From Nansenia antarctica (taxonomy: Eukaryota; Chordata; Actinopteri; Argentiniformes; Microstomatidae), in the NCBI GenBank assembly GCA_963989245.1, contig OZ022345.1, positions 24,495,196-24,559,195 on the forward strand: a stretch of DNA of 64,000 bases, in the 5' to 3' direction. Shown one piece after another: positions 12,175-23,089 of the stretch. Position 1 is the stretch's first letter, and every line of letters begins with the position of its first letter. A model generated the notes under the pieces. The model worked only from the letters and a program-made list of their open reading frames with translations, did not search any database and was not told the DNA's origin. Made by a program: the position numbers and the translations under genes.

Positions 12175-12322
12175 GGCTGCGTTCGTAAATCCGCGTTCGT
12201 AAATCCGCTCTGGAATCTGAGCGCTGAGCGCTCTTGTCCAATCAAATTACTTGGTCCCTTTATGACGTCGGACCCAGTGTGCGCTCCGGCGCTCTCAAAG
12301 CAAATTTACGAACGCGGCCCAA
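12175..12322. mobile_element. MITE, TIR GGCTGCGTTCGTAAAT
   Basis: About 145 bp, ending ATTTACGAACGCGGCC, with a conserved core TTGTCCAATCAAATTAC. Copies lie at 36415-36555 (opposite orientation) and 60221-60364, and a partial one at 1500-1566. A possible 3-bp TSD CAA suggests PIF/Harbinger type. Confidence 0.75.
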
Positions 12323-12681
12323 GTGTATCATGTTACGTTGTTCGGCGGAGAAGAACTCGAAATGCCATACAATGCATCCATGTATGGATGGGAGCACTTT
12401 GGCTTCTCTGTCAACTATGACGGGAGGCACGAAAAAGGTAGCTCGACAACTTCTGATAATGTAGGCATTTTTTTCATACCATGTTCAAAATAAGGGTTCA
12501 CTTTATTATTTAGTTAAAAGTGGCATAAAACATGTTTATTCATCTGCTTTAAAGAGCCCAGTGATTCACTGCTGCAACCAGGCGCCTCCTCCCTCTCTCC
12601 TATCATTTAAATTGAGTGTATTTCAGTATACCGTAATTATGTAATGTTTGAGTGTAGAATATGTTATATATATTATACATA

Positions 12682-13576
12682 CAGTGTTTCCTCCAGGAAT
12701 TTTTACAATGGTGGCGGGTAGTGTTGACCGCGCGCGCGCAGAACTCGAGGATGGCCCAAAAAAATAAAATGTTTTCCCGTACTCCTCCCGTGTGTCTCTT
12801 ATTGTCTGTGTCTGCATGTTTTTCCAGCATGTAATTCCGTTGTCAATAAAAAATTCGTCTCCCCTTCTTTTCATTATCATTATGGAGGCTTTATGGTTGT
12901 TGTAACTATTATGGGAAGCGGTTGACACAGTAGCCGCTTTTCGTGTACGCTGCAGTGGATCCCTTCACAACGCAGAAGAAAGAGGAGAGAGAAAAAATTG
13001 TCAATGTGCAGGGAAGAATCATGTATCAGCAGGGTTCAACAGTAACGCTTGCCTGGGGCAAGTAAAAAAATTCGCCGGGTTTGTTTGCGCGAGCCCGAAG
13101 ACGCTGCTGGATCCTGGATCTGTTTACCTGTGTGCAGGAAGAAAAACAGACGGAGCAGGCGCCAGACCAGACTAGATGATTGTGGAGTGAAGAGATTATT
13201 AAAGCGTACGCGATGCGACGGGTGATCGACAAGCACGTACACTTTCATAATATCTTCACTCCACGATCATCTAGTCTGGTCTGGCGCCTGCTCCGTGTTC
13301 TTCCTGCACACCGATGCACAGATCCAGGATCCAGCACCGTCGTCGCGCATATTGTAACATTTGAAGTAGTTTGTAGACTACACGCAGCCTAGATGTATTC
13401 GACCAATCACAAAACAGTTTTGCAAGCGCGTCGCTTCGCGCTTGTGGGTGTGTCTAGCGATGTGAAGGTCTGAAAAGCGGCCTAAAATTTTTTTTTTTTT
13501 GAGAAATCTGAATGGTGGCGGAGGAAATTCCATCGTGGCGGTCCGCCACGATGAAATGCATGTAGAGGAAACACTG
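12682..13576. mobile_element. hAT5-like element, TIR CAGTGTTTCCTC
   Basis: Ends CAGTGTTTCCTC / GAGGAAACACTG with a perfect 5-bp TSD ACATA (12677-12681, 13577-13581). It is related to 15797-16535, which has a different 5-bp TSD, so the 5-bp duplication is real. No transposase. Confidence 0.85.
13030..13345. repeat. Palindromic insert related to 20069-21146
   Basis: It starts CAGGGTTCAACAGTAACGC and contains two inverted arms (about 13105-13200 and 13252-13345) sharing GATCATCTAGTCTGG-type sequence. The right terminus is missing. Confidence 0.7.
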
Positions 13577-13864
13577 ACATATATATATATATATATTACC
13601 AGTTTTGACATCTTGAATGTTGTATAGTAAAAGTGGTGTTTTTACAGAATTCAAGGAAAAAGCATTTTTTATAAAAAAAAAAATGTTTTGTGTTGATCCG
13701 AAAAATTATCCGATCCGTGACTCAAAAACCGTGACACGATCCGATCCGTGAGTTAGGTGATCCGTTACACCCCTAGTTGTGATGTATGTCAAGTTGTGAT
13801 GTGTTGTGATGTATGTCAAGCTGTGATGTGTGGTGATGTATGTCAAGCTGTGATGCGTTGTGAT

Positions 13865-14809
13865 CAGTGATGTCGGTAACGCGTTACTAAGTAACGCGTT
13901 ACTCTAATCGGAATACTTTTTCGGTAACTAGTATTCTAACGCGATACTATTTCCAAATCAGTAATCGGATTAAAGTTACTTATTCAAGTGACTGTGCGTT
14001 ACTTTTGCGTTACTACCTCATAACTTAGGCTAAATGCAGTATTTCTTTGTAATGTTCGATAGTAAACAAACATTTGTTCGCTTTTCTCGCGTCTTGGGGA
14101 GTGACGTCAGTGCTCACATTTTCAACACGAGGTTACTATGGAAGGCCATGCCCGCAAAAAACGGCTCTCGACTATCGCGAGATTGCAGCAGAATCGCTCA
14201 CGTGTATCACCACGCTGATTGCACAGTGTAAACAGAAGCGTAGATTACACAATGGAGCGAGAACAGAGATATGCGTTAAATAGCTGGAAATATAAGGATT
14301 ATTTTGAGTTTGTGTCAGCAAAGGATGACAAGATCATAAATGTTGATCATTGATAAACTCAGACTCACCCAGTTTAGGATTAGGATTATATTAGGATCAT
14401 ATCTGAATGGTCAGGGTAGGTTTAAGGTTTTGTGAAACCACTCCTTGCTAGTTACTGTTAAATAAAGATTATATTTATTTTATTGTTTAAAAACAAGTAT
14501 TTATGTTGGGTGAGGCAAAGAAAGACTCTTTATTTTGTTGTTTTAAGTTATTGTTTAAAGTGAAATTATGTAATTTAAGTTACTGTTAAAATAAAGTGAG
14601 TTTTGGCAAAACCAGTTTTCATTTTTATGTTGCGGGGGGGGGGGGGTCGGGGTCGGGTGCCTAGGCAGCTGCCAATAGTAACTAAAAAAGTAACTAGTAA
14701 TCTAACTTAGTTACTTTTAAAATCAAGTAATCAGTAAAGTAACTAGATTACTTTTTAAAGGAGTAATCAGTAATCAGAATACTTTTTCAAAGTAACTGTG
14801 GCAACACTG
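13865..14809. mobile_element. hAT, GTAACGCGTTACTAAGTAACG family
   Basis: Starts CAGTGATGTCGGTAACGCG and ends CTGTGGCAACACTG, with a perfect 8-bp TSD GTTGTGAT (13857-13864, 14810-14817). Sub-terminal AGTAACTAGTAATC-type repeats lie at both ends. Poly(G) near 14634. No transposase. Confidence 0.9.
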
Positions 14810-14997
14810 GTTGTGATGTATGTCAAGTTGAGATGTGTTGTGATGTTTGTCAAGCTGTGATGTATTGTGATGTTTGTCAAGTAATGGGTGCGTATAAATG
14901 TTGTGGTGTATTTAGGTTAGGATGTGGTGTATATAATGTTTTGTGTAAAAAGAAAATGGAAAATAAAATCTTACAAAAAAAAGAAACGCGTGTCGCA

Positions 14998-15688
14998 GAA
15001 ATGCTTCACGCGTGTCGTATATGCACATAATATGCGCACAATGCATATATGGGCTACACCACTCGCATACGAGAGCCCAGCCCTTTTCAGTTGCTTTATT
15101 AAGCATACTAGTGTAGCCTACTATGTGCCAAGTGTCATTCTGTTTATCTGCAGACTAAGCAGCCATTTGGCACTTGTTTCTGTAAAAGTTCTATAAAACT
15201 TTTGGTTCTTTAAAAGTCTTTATTTTTGTATTGACTGATGCACTTTATTTATTTATTTTTTGATATTTTATTTATGCATTTTCAATTTACAGGGATAGAC
15301 AAGAAGCACTTTATTTTTGACACTTTTTTTTGATCTAATTACTCTTATGTGAGCCTTTTTTGTTTTCATAAAAGGAGGCCAGATCTTGGCTAAAAAAAGC
15401 ATTGTGCACTGTCTATAACAGATTCTGTTTGTTAGAGGAAATAATAAATGAACATTTGAAGAGTCAGAAGTGTTCTCTTTGTTGTGTTAACAATAGTGAT
15501 GTAAAGTTAGATTTGGTGAGATCACTATGGAATATTAAATCATCAATCTTTGCTCACTACATAGCCTTTCTTACCTTCAGGTGTGCATGAACTACAGGTT
15601 ATCAACTGTGAAATTATATCTGTTCTCATATCGGTTATCAGCCACGAGAAGCGGGTAAACATACCATGTAACGTTACAACCAACAACT
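14998..15688 (+). mobile_element. Probable far part of BED-hAT copy 1
   Basis: 15079-15342 is the reverse complement of 17003-17248, which lies beyond the transposase of copy 2. 15343-15688 has no recognised feature. Confidence 0.5.
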
Positions 15689-16997
15689 GTCACATATTGG
15701 TTGTTGGTTATAATTGTATAGCCTATTGGTTGTTTTCTGGTGTTGTTTTCTTGTTTTGCTCTGTTTGTAGTCTACTTGATGTATTTTTATCTGCTGCAGT
15801 GTTTCCTCCAGGAATTTTTACATTAGTGGCGGAGAGCCCTATCCGCGCGCACGCGCGCTCAAAACAACGACCTAATTTCAACCAAAACTAGAGGTAGGAT
15901 GGCAAAATAAAAAATAATAATATACAGAATATAAACTTGTGATACCGGTTTCCATCCATCAGCTCTGAAGGTTTACGTTACTCACGGATCCAATGTCCTT
16001 CCAAACGAGCAGTCTTGGCTCCGTCTCAAACACAACAGGAAAAGTATGTCCAACTTGGCGAAAGTTTCCCAGTGTTTCCAACTTGCGCGAGTTCTTCAAT
16101 TTGCGACAGTTTTTCAGCAGGGATGGTTGAGTCTGCACGGTTCTCATGCCGGTTCACATTTAGACCAATCAGGAGTAGCCCTTGTGTCACGTCGTCAACT
16201 GAATGTTTAATGTCATTAATCTGATTTTGGATCAGCGGTTAGAGAGAGATGGGCGTGGATTTAGGTGCACTTATAGTCAACATCCATTATAGCGCTGATC
16301 TAGGATCAGATATATTTTAATCAGCAAAAATGTTCAGAGGTGGATTTGTTGTGGAGCGACCCTTTGGCGTCTTCTGGTGTTTATGTATGTATTTTTGTCT
16401 AATTACTGTGATTGCTACCTGGTGTGTCTTGTTTAGCTGTGGCTATTTATTTTTTTGTGGACTGAATCAATTTGTGGCGGAGGAAATTCATTCGTGGCGG
16501 CCCGCCACCAATAAATGCATATAGAGGAAACACTGTGCTGTTAAATCACCACAGCGGTTAATCCACTAATAGAGATAATACCAGATTGAAAATGCTTGTA
16601 GCTAACTACTCTATATCTCGTGGTCGCAGCTATTGCGAATTGCTATTCACGCGAGTCAGCTGTGAATCACCGCAGGTCCTTGACGCTTGTTGCAAAAATG
16701 GATGACGAACGGCTGATACTTGAGGTGGAAAAATATATATTTTTGACGTTGACGGTGACAACGCTCAGGTGGAGCATGGACAACGGGAAGTTGACACAAC
16801 ACCGATGGAGAGGTGACGCAACGCAGTAGGTGGAGCTTGGGTGTAACGCAACCCCAGTCAAACGTTTGACTGCAGTATCTTCTATTCTATGCGCCTTATA
16901 ATCCGGTGCGCCCTGTATATGAAAACAGTTCTAAAATAGGCCATTCATTGAAGGTGCGCCTTATAATCCGGTGCGCCTTATAGTGCGGAAAATACGG
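15689..16997 (-). mobile_element. CCGTATTTTCCGC element, truncated copy
   Basis: The right end reads GCGGAAAATACGG followed by TA. Sequence matches the reverse complement of 23837-24545 on both sides of a nested element (15797-16540). The opposite end is missing. Confidence 0.8.
15797..16535. mobile_element. hAT5-like element, 5-bp TSD
   Basis: Ends CAGTGTTTCCTC / GAGGAAACACTG with TSD TGCTG (15792-15796, 16536-16540). The sister copy at 24460-24475 shows the empty site. 16345-16470 is a piece of the same LTR family as 8292-8811. Confidence 0.85.
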
Positions 16998-17549
16998 TAA
17001 TTAGATCAAAAATAAAGTGCATCTTGTCTATCCCTGTAAATTGAAAATGCATAAATAAAATATCAATAAATAAATAAATAAAGTGCATCAGTCAATACAA
17101 AAATAAAGACTTTTAAAGAACCAAAAGTTGTATAGAACTTTTACAGAAACTAGTGCCAAATGGCTGCTTAGTCTGCAGATAAACAGAATGACACAAGGCA
17201 CATAGTAGATTACACTAGTATGCTTAATAAAGCAACTGAAAAGGGCTAGGCTATGCTACTTTTAGTGCATGAGGATGAGGTAGGTTGTGATAAAGCCCAT
17301 CAAACGTTTTGCATAAGAATTCAAAATAAATTGCACTGACATGGAAAAACTAAAAGTGCATGTTTTCCTTGTAAACAACTTGTCTTGTATAGCCTACATT
17401 CACATTCTCACCTAAATAATAGACACGTTTTCTATTGGTGTTCCCTAATATACAAACTGAATACAATTCCTACCTCATAGAACCTTTGCAATGTAGGCCT
17501 ACATTTGGCCTTGGCCTACCACTCTGAGGCTACTTTACACTATGCTAGC

Positions 17550-19223
17550 CTACTTTGAGGGCATCAGGTGAATATTTTTCTTCATAAAAAGAAGCATCTC
17601 TGCTCTCTCGCATCCGAGTCTGTTTCTTTTTTCATCGATCACATGAGCAGCTGCAGAAAATAAACGTTCGCTGTCGACGCTAGTGCAAGGGGCTGACAGG
17701 TACTTCCTTGCAAGCAGGGCCAGGGTCGGGAAACGGGATTTGTTGCTTCTCCAGTATTCCATTGGGTTCTGAGTCCTGGGAATCGTTGACTGTGAGAGGT
17801 ACATCTAAAAGGACAACAAAATCACAATATACTGTAAGTACAGATGTCGCTAGATTAGCCAAGCTCTCCACTTCCTCATAAACATCCGCCCCTCCTTACG
17901 TAACACCCTACATAGCAGCGCACATGTCACATTATCGTGATGTGGTGTATTTTGTTGTTGAAAGCTAAACATTAAATTGAATAAATGACCTGCACTTCCG
18001 TTTGAGTCCTCGCCTGCTCTTCTGTGGGTTCAGTGTTTTCTTCCAAGATTTCGTCGTACATTTCCAGCAAAGAATGGTTACCGTCTGTCCTTGTCTTCTT
18101 TGCTTGCGGCTCGGCTGGCTTGTCAGCTGTTGCACAGCTGATCATCTTCTCTAGCAACATGTCTGCTGCTTGCACTTTTGTTCCAAGCTTGAATAAGCGG
18201 TCCTTGTATCTAGGGTCCAAGATTGTTGCGAGATAATACAGAGGCTCTTCATGGATGTGACCGAATCGCTGGTCTACTGCTTGTAACAGGGTGCTCTTGG
18301 AAGTTTTCACTCCCTGGTCTGTTGCAACGGCCTTGTTTAACAGACGTTTTAAGGCTTCGACGGAGGGGATCACGTCTGCTGCTGTGGCCGTAGCTGAACT
18401 AATATCTCTAGTCACCTGTTCGCACGGATCGAGGATGGTCATCAACTAGCGCCCATTGGTATGCGTTTAGAGACGCAGGTAACGCGTAATCTACTCCATA
18501 TGCTGCGAGCGCTCGCTTCTGCTCCAACAAACTCCTAAGCATATAAAACGTGCTGTTCCATCGCGTTGGTACGTCTTGTTGGAGCCGTGTGGTTTTCATT
18601 CCCAGTTGTGTCTGTAAATCTTTCAAACGGGAGGAGGCGAGTTGGGAGTGCTTAAAATGTCCTACCATCTTCCTCCCGATCGCAACACAGTCGGATATAC
18701 TTCTCTGGCTCAGTACAGCCTCATTAACGGCAAGCTGTAAACTGTGTGCCATACAGCCCAAGCTTGCAACTTCACATTCCTCACAAGCCTTGGCCATATT
18801 GCGCGCATTGTCCCTCAGCACAACGTGCACCCGCTCCTTAGATATCTTCCACTGTCCGAACATGGTTTCAAAAGCCCCGCGGATGGCTGTCGCAGTATGC
18901 GAACCGGAGAACTCCTGCGCATGCAGCAGTGTCTTCTTCATATTGAAGTCCTCATCCAGCCACTGGGCCGTCAAACTAAGCATACTGACTGGACTAACGT
19001 CAGAAGTCCATATGTCCGTGGTAAAACGTATCTGGCTTACGCTAGTATCGATCAGACTATGGATGTGTGTGGCGACTGTATCATACAGAGCAGGCAGGCA
19101 CACGTCTGCAAAATAGCGGCGACTTGGGAGTGTATACCGGGGCTCTAAATGTGAAATTAGCTGGCGAAATCCTTGATCTTCTACTACAGAGAAAGGCTGG
19201 TCGTCGAGGGCCATCAACTCCAT
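17550..19223 (-). pseudogene. hAT transposase (ZBED-like), one frameshift
   Basis: Three minus-strand frames cover most of a hAT transposase. The first (18408-19223) has the conserved block with FTTDIWTSDVSPVSMLSL, then HVVLRDNARNMAKAC, GCMAHSLQLAVNEAV and DVPTRWNSTFYML. These are the RNase-H-fold motifs of ZBED1-type transposases. The frame shifts near 18430 into the second (17972-18445), with YYLATILDPRYKDRLF. An intron follows. Its acceptor CCTTTTAG precedes the last exon (17550-17804), a hATC dimerisation domain: PMEYWRSNKSRFPTLALLARKYL, then SERLFSAA. A single 1-nt lesion and an intron separate it from an intact gene, so it is young. The frame stays open from 19223 up to about 19300, so the true exon starts further upstream. 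Confidence 0.85.
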
Positions 19224-19315
19224 TATTTTTTCATTGATTGCTTGAGCCTTTGAGCTGTCTCGAGTAAACTTCCTGCAGTTTTCAAATGCGTGTTCAATAG
19301 GCTAGGCTAGGCTAC

Positions 19316-19480
19316 CTTCTGCTACTAGTGCTTGATATTCCTTCCATACAGCATGCTTGCAATGGTGAATCTTAAGGTGACTTATGAGATTCGTTGTGTT
19401 GTAACTCGTAGACCTTTGCCCTCCTCTCCGAACTGTTGTCGAACATGTATTGCAAATTGCAAACGCCTCAGAAACAGTGA
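19316..19480 (-). pseudogene. BED zinc-finger exon of the hAT transposase
   Basis: On the minus strand the frame reads through AICNTCSTTVRRGGQRS, then TTNLISHLKIHH. That is a C-x2-C ... H-x4-H arrangement typical of BED fingers, the DNA-binding domain of hAT transposases. A GT donor (AGAAG|GTAGC) ends the exon at 19316, upstream of the transposase core. All four metal ligands are visible. A degenerate mirror copy is at about 10800-10950 on the plus strand. Confidence 0.7.
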
Positions 19481-19870
19481 AGAATGTCTACACCGGGGAA
19501 GACATGTTTTTCGCTCTCGTCTATACACTGCGTGCCTGTACGCAGGCGCAGCATCATGAGCGCGGAAACCGGAAGCAGAAATATTTCCGGCTTCATATTA
19601 TCGGCTAAATATCGGCTAACATTTTATAAAACCGATAAATACCGATAAACATTAATTTCCCATTATCGGGCCGATAAATATCGGTGTCGATAATATCGTG
19701 CATCCCTATACAGTATATATGGACCTACGTATAGCTTGGCTACTGTTTTCCACTTCTGGTAAAAACATTTACATAAAATATGTTTTGATTACATTTCTTC
19801 ACTCTTGTTTTAATATTTTGATCATCTTTATTCGTAGGATTCCCTGCACTGTGAACTCCCCATCTGGGCA

Positions 19871-20016
19871 ATGATGGATGCTTCTGCTTGTTCTGGTTAT
19901 GACGACGTGCGCCAGTGCTACGTCCAGTGTGGGAAGAAACTAAACATGGAGGATATTGTGAAAATACGGCAGCGAATTAGAAAAGGAGGAAAACACCATT
20001 GTGGTACAACTGATCA
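19871..20016 (+). CDS. C2H2 zinc-finger protein gene, coding exon 1
   Basis: Exon 19838-20016 is bounded by an acceptor (TTTATTCGTAG) and a donor (CA|GTAAGT). The first ATG in frame is at 19871, with a second at 19874. It encodes 48 residues plus two bases, including SGYDDVRQCYVQCGKK and MEDIVKIRQRIRKGGKHHC: a small Cys-containing, basic N-terminal segment of unknown function. The leftover CA joins the G at the start of exon 2 to make Gln and keeps the frame. I know of no named domain here. The splice signals and phase fit are the evidence; a transcript was not available. Frame upstream of 19871 is also open to the acceptor, so the start could lie in an earlier exon. Confidence 0.7.
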
Positions 20017-20068
20017 GTAAGTCATACACATGCTGTGAATCCTGTCCACAAGTAGCCTATTGTGTTCA

Positions 20069-21146
20069 CAGGGTTCGACAGTAACGCTTGTCCGGAGTAG
20101 GGCTGCAACTAACGATTATTTTGGTAGTCGACTAATCTGCCGATTATTTTTTCGATTAGTCGTGTGGCTTTTCGCTGCGCGTAAATGGCGACGCAGAAGC
20201 ATAAATCCGGCTTAACTAGCTATCTAACCTAACGTTACGCCAAGCTACAGCTGCTCACAGAGCTAGTTGACTGGCTAGCTAGCATTGCTGGCTAGACTAC
20301 AGACAGCTCACGTTAGTAGGCTACGCTTGGCGCTGTTTATCTTACAGACAGCTCGCTGGTGGACTCAACATAATTGAAATAGCATTCACTTATCAAGCAT
20401 CATTCATGATCATCCACCATGACTACCTGGTATTTTAATAGCGACCACCCCTCACTTCATTTCATCTCGCGTTCTCCTGGCTTCAACATGGAAAACCCCT
20501 GCTACGTAACGTTACATACAAGCGCCTCTGTCTGTCACATGCGTGCCACAGGGCAAATAAATTAATAGCACAAACGCTCATAGCATGTACAGCCCTGTCC
20601 ATGAGACGTTGTTTTCCAACATGTAACAGTAAAGCTAACATAAACATTACGACCCTAACAATATAACGTTAGCCAGTTGGCTAACAACGTTAGCTAAAAC
20701 TTACCCAGCTGATTCTTGCATGGCTCCCGTTTAAAAAAAAAAAAAAAAAACGTTTTTTTAAATATATTTTTTTTATGCGATTAGTCGACAACAACATTTC
20801 ACGTCGACGAATTTTCGTAATCGATTAGTCGTGACTAGTCGACTAATCGTTGCAGCCCTAGTCCGGAGCAAGTAAAACATTTGCCGGGTTTGTTTGCGCG
20901 AGCCCGATGACGCTGCTGGATCCTGGATACTTTTAACTGTGTGCAGGAAGAACAACAGACGGCATAATAATAATATCTTCACTCCACGATCATCTAGTCT
21001 GGGCTGGCGCATGCGCCGTCTGTTGTTCTTCCTGCACACAGGTAAAAATAACCAGGATCCAGCAGCGTTGTCGGGCTCACGCAAACAAATCCGGTGAATT
21101 TTTTACTTGCTCCGGGCAAGCGGGCAAGCGTTACTGTCGAACCCTG
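20069..21146. mobile_element. Palindromic hAT5-like MITE, 5-bp TSD, in intron 1
   Basis: Ends CAGGGTTCGACAGTAACGC / GCGTTACTGTCGAACCCTG with TSD GTTCA (20064-20068, 21147-21151). Without the nested hAT (20098-20868) it is about 307 bp and almost fully self-complementary. Related to 13030-13345. Confidence 0.85.
20098..20860. mobile_element. Non-autonomous hAT, TIR TAGGGCTGCAACTAACG (copy 2)
   Basis: Perfect 8-bp TSD GTCCGGAG (20090-20097, 20861-20868). Nearly identical to 9591-10342 and nested within the palindromic MITE. Confidence 0.93.
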
Positions 21147-21151
21147 GTTCA

Positions 21152-21682
21152 ATAATTCACCATAGGGTGCCAGGTGTACAGTATGCTAATGGTGGTCATT
21201 GAATTGATATGATGAATTATACTGCCAGGTGCATAACTATAATCTTAGCCAAGTCATTGTATTAGCTCAGTACATTTCAGCAGCAGCTAAACAGTTGGTA
21301 ATTAAAGGGCAGAACTATAAGCACATCTAATAGATGAATGTCATGTATGATAACGCAGCAAGCTAGCTTGAAAGGGAGCTGCCAGTCAAGCATGCAAAGT
21401 CCACGCCCATACACTCCTCTGTCTGACCAGGAAGTTGAGCCTAACTAGAAGATTATTGTCATTTTTTCTTGTGTTAAAATATAAAATATCAAAATACTAA
21501 TTGGAACCGTTTAATGTCTATTTTCCAGACCCTTTAATTACAAAGAAATGCAATCAGTAATCCATAGATTATTGCATTTGCAGGACATGTCCTGTCAGTC
21601 TAGATGGGCTTTCAGTGAACTGGTTGGCTGTCATTTATAATTGACTCTGCACTGTTTGTGCCTCCATTGTTTCTAGCTGCAG
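21152..21682. other. Remaining intron 1
   Basis: No repeat or frame was recognised. It ends with the acceptor TTCTAGCTGCAG of coding exon 2. Confidence 0.5.
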
Positions 21683-22050
21683 GTCCTCTTCAGCTCATGT
21701 AACCATGTATGAACCAGAGTCCACAGAGTCCCCCGGATGTGACTGTGGTTTTCCAGCCCTGAAAATCACATGGTGGGGTCCAGAGATGGTGGCAGTGAAG
21801 CTGGAGGAAGAAGATGTAGAGGGGAATGGTGTGATGGTGAAAGAAGAAGTGGAGGAGAAGAGAGTGATGGTGAAAGAAGAAGTGGAGGAGAAGAGAGTGA
21901 TGGTGAAAGAAGAAGATGGAGGTGCAGCTGTAATGCAAAAAGGTTTGATGGTGAAAGAAGAAGATGGAGGAGAAGAAATGAGGGAGGAGGGAGTGATGGT
22001 GAAAGAAAAGGACAGAGGAGAAGTGGAGATGGAAGACAGTGAGATAGTTG
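21683..22050 (+). CDS. C2H2 zinc-finger protein gene, coding exon 2 (acidic linker)
   Basis: The acceptor CTAGCTGCAG precedes 21683 and the donor GTTG|GTAAGT follows 22050. The frame includes MYEPESTESPGCDCGF, then KITWWGPEMVAVKLEEED. Next come five or so imperfect repeats of VMVKEE: a strongly acidic, Lys/Glu-rich, probably coiled or disordered linker with repeated V-K-E-E cores. VKEE is a typical SUMO-acceptor form (psi-K-x-E), common in vertebrate zinc-finger repressors. The SUMO reading is inference. Exon phase 1 at its end pairs with exon 3. The His-rich frame on the opposite strand is a shadow. Confidence 0.8.
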
Positions 22051-22378
22051 GTAAGTCTTTGTTGTATAGTGGTTAGGGATGGGACGATTATCGTTTTTAG
22101 CGTTAATCGCGATAAAAACACCCGTGATAACTTAATCGTGGAGAATTTAAATTATTTGAATAATCGTCATAATCGTATGTTATGAATAAACTGTGTTTAA
22201 CAAATGTCTGGCGCTATTTTTCAGCCTAGGCGACATTACTTTTGCAGTCAAGTTAGCGACTGTTACTGTAATATAATTGCAATTCCTCACATGAGCCGCG
22301 CGCGAATATCCTCACAGAACTTGTCTCGCGCTATTGTTCAGCCTGCATGGGTAACGTTACTGTCAAGTCAGCCTTGTC

Positions 22379-22641
22379 AGTCAGTCACTAGGTAACGTAT
22401 GCTAGCCTACTCACCATGGCTGTCAGTCAGTCACTAGGTAACGTATGCTAGCCTTCTCACCATGGCTGGTTTAGTCACTAGGTAACGTATGCTAGCCTTC
22501 TCACCATGGCTGTCAGTCACTAGGTAACGTATGCTAGCCTTCTCACCATGGCTGTCAGTCACTAGGTAACGTATGCTAGCCTTCTCACCATGGCTGTCAG
22601 TCACTAGGTAACGTATGCTAGCCTTCTAACCATGGCTGGTG
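22379..22641. repeat. 42-46 bp minisatellite, six copies
   Basis: The unit contains CACTAGGTAACGTATGCTAG and CTCACCATGGCTG. Copies start at 22386, 22432, 22476, 22518, 22560 and 22602. It is internal to the hAT. Confidence 0.93.
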
Positions 22642-23027
22642 AAACACTTTAGATGGGATACTGTCATTGGCCTTCCTTGTTATTACCAGGCACTCAGGCA
22701 GTGACAGTCTATGGCTGCAAAGGGCACGGTCGCCCCTAAGCTTTAGCAAATATATTGTGGTTTACTTAATACTGTTCAGCACTTGAGGTTACATGCAATG
22801 CATGACTTGTGCTATAGGCTAAATACAATGATTAAAGCGGCAAGTAGCAAGTGTGCGCATCAAAGGCATTAGGAACGTAACATCCATGCTGTATAAATAC
22901 ATGATAACCGTCCGTTATTTCCCGAACTTTGCCCGAACCCCCTGCGAGGACCCGGGGTACAACGGTACGATCCCCGCGGCTGCTATCAGACTGGCCGCGG
23001 GAGTGAGTGTTGAGGGAGAGAGGAGAC

Positions 23028-23030
<3 letters not shown>

Positions 23031-23078
<48 letters not shown>

Positions 23079-23089
23079 TAGGGTTAGAG
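23031..23089. repeat. (TA)n microsatellite and TTAGGG-like units
   Basis: An alternating TA run to about 23073 is followed by GGGTTAGGGTTAG. A GTTGAGGGAGAGAGGAGAC block flanks it on both sides. Confidence 0.9.

Larger units (their letters stand above)
11914..13775. mobile_element. hAT, TIR TAGGGGTGTAACGGATC (copy 1)
   Basis: Ends TAGGGGTGTAACGGATC / GATCCGTTACACCCCTA with a perfect 8-bp TSD GTTGTGAT (11906-11913, 13776-13783). It holds a nested MITE (12175-12322) and a nested 5-bp-TSD element (12682-13576). Other copies are 28887-36773 and 47477-48382. Confidence 0.92.
11790..14885. repeat. GTGATGTGTTGTGATGTATGTCAAG minisatellite (interrupted)
   Basis: A variable unit of about 25-35 bp is tandemly arrayed at 11790-11913, 13776-13864 and 14810-14885. 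The array is split by hAT elements 11914-13775 and 13865-14809, so it was one block in the 3' region of the LINE. Confidence 0.88.
11013..14981 (+). mobile_element. L1-like LINE, 5'-truncated, 16-bp TSD
   Basis: Flanked by a 16-bp duplication AGAAACGCGTGTCGCA (10997-11012 and 14982-14997). It ends in an A-rich tail with AATAAA. It contains a broken ORF2 C-terminus and then a minisatellite in the 3' region. That minisatellite carries two later hAT insertions, so the LINE itself is about 1.2 kb. Confidence 0.75.
17003..19708 (-). mobile_element. BED-hAT transposon (copy 2) with transposase gene
   Basis: The terminus at 19708 reads CGATAATATCGTGCATCCCTA. The sub-terminal region is rich in CGATAAATATCGG repeats. 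A transposase gene runs inward on the minus strand. The far end near 17003 is bounded by the CCGTATTTTCCGC element, and no TSD was found. Confidence 0.75.

Noticed and set aside
18550..19148. Plus-strand ORFs of 188 and 134 codons
   Set aside because: They lie antisense to the hAT transposase, whose minus-strand frames carry recognisable motifs.
21690..22121. His/Phe-rich 143-codon minus-strand ORF
   Set aside because: It is the complement of the VKEE-repeat exon, and the repeated HHHS pattern follows from that.
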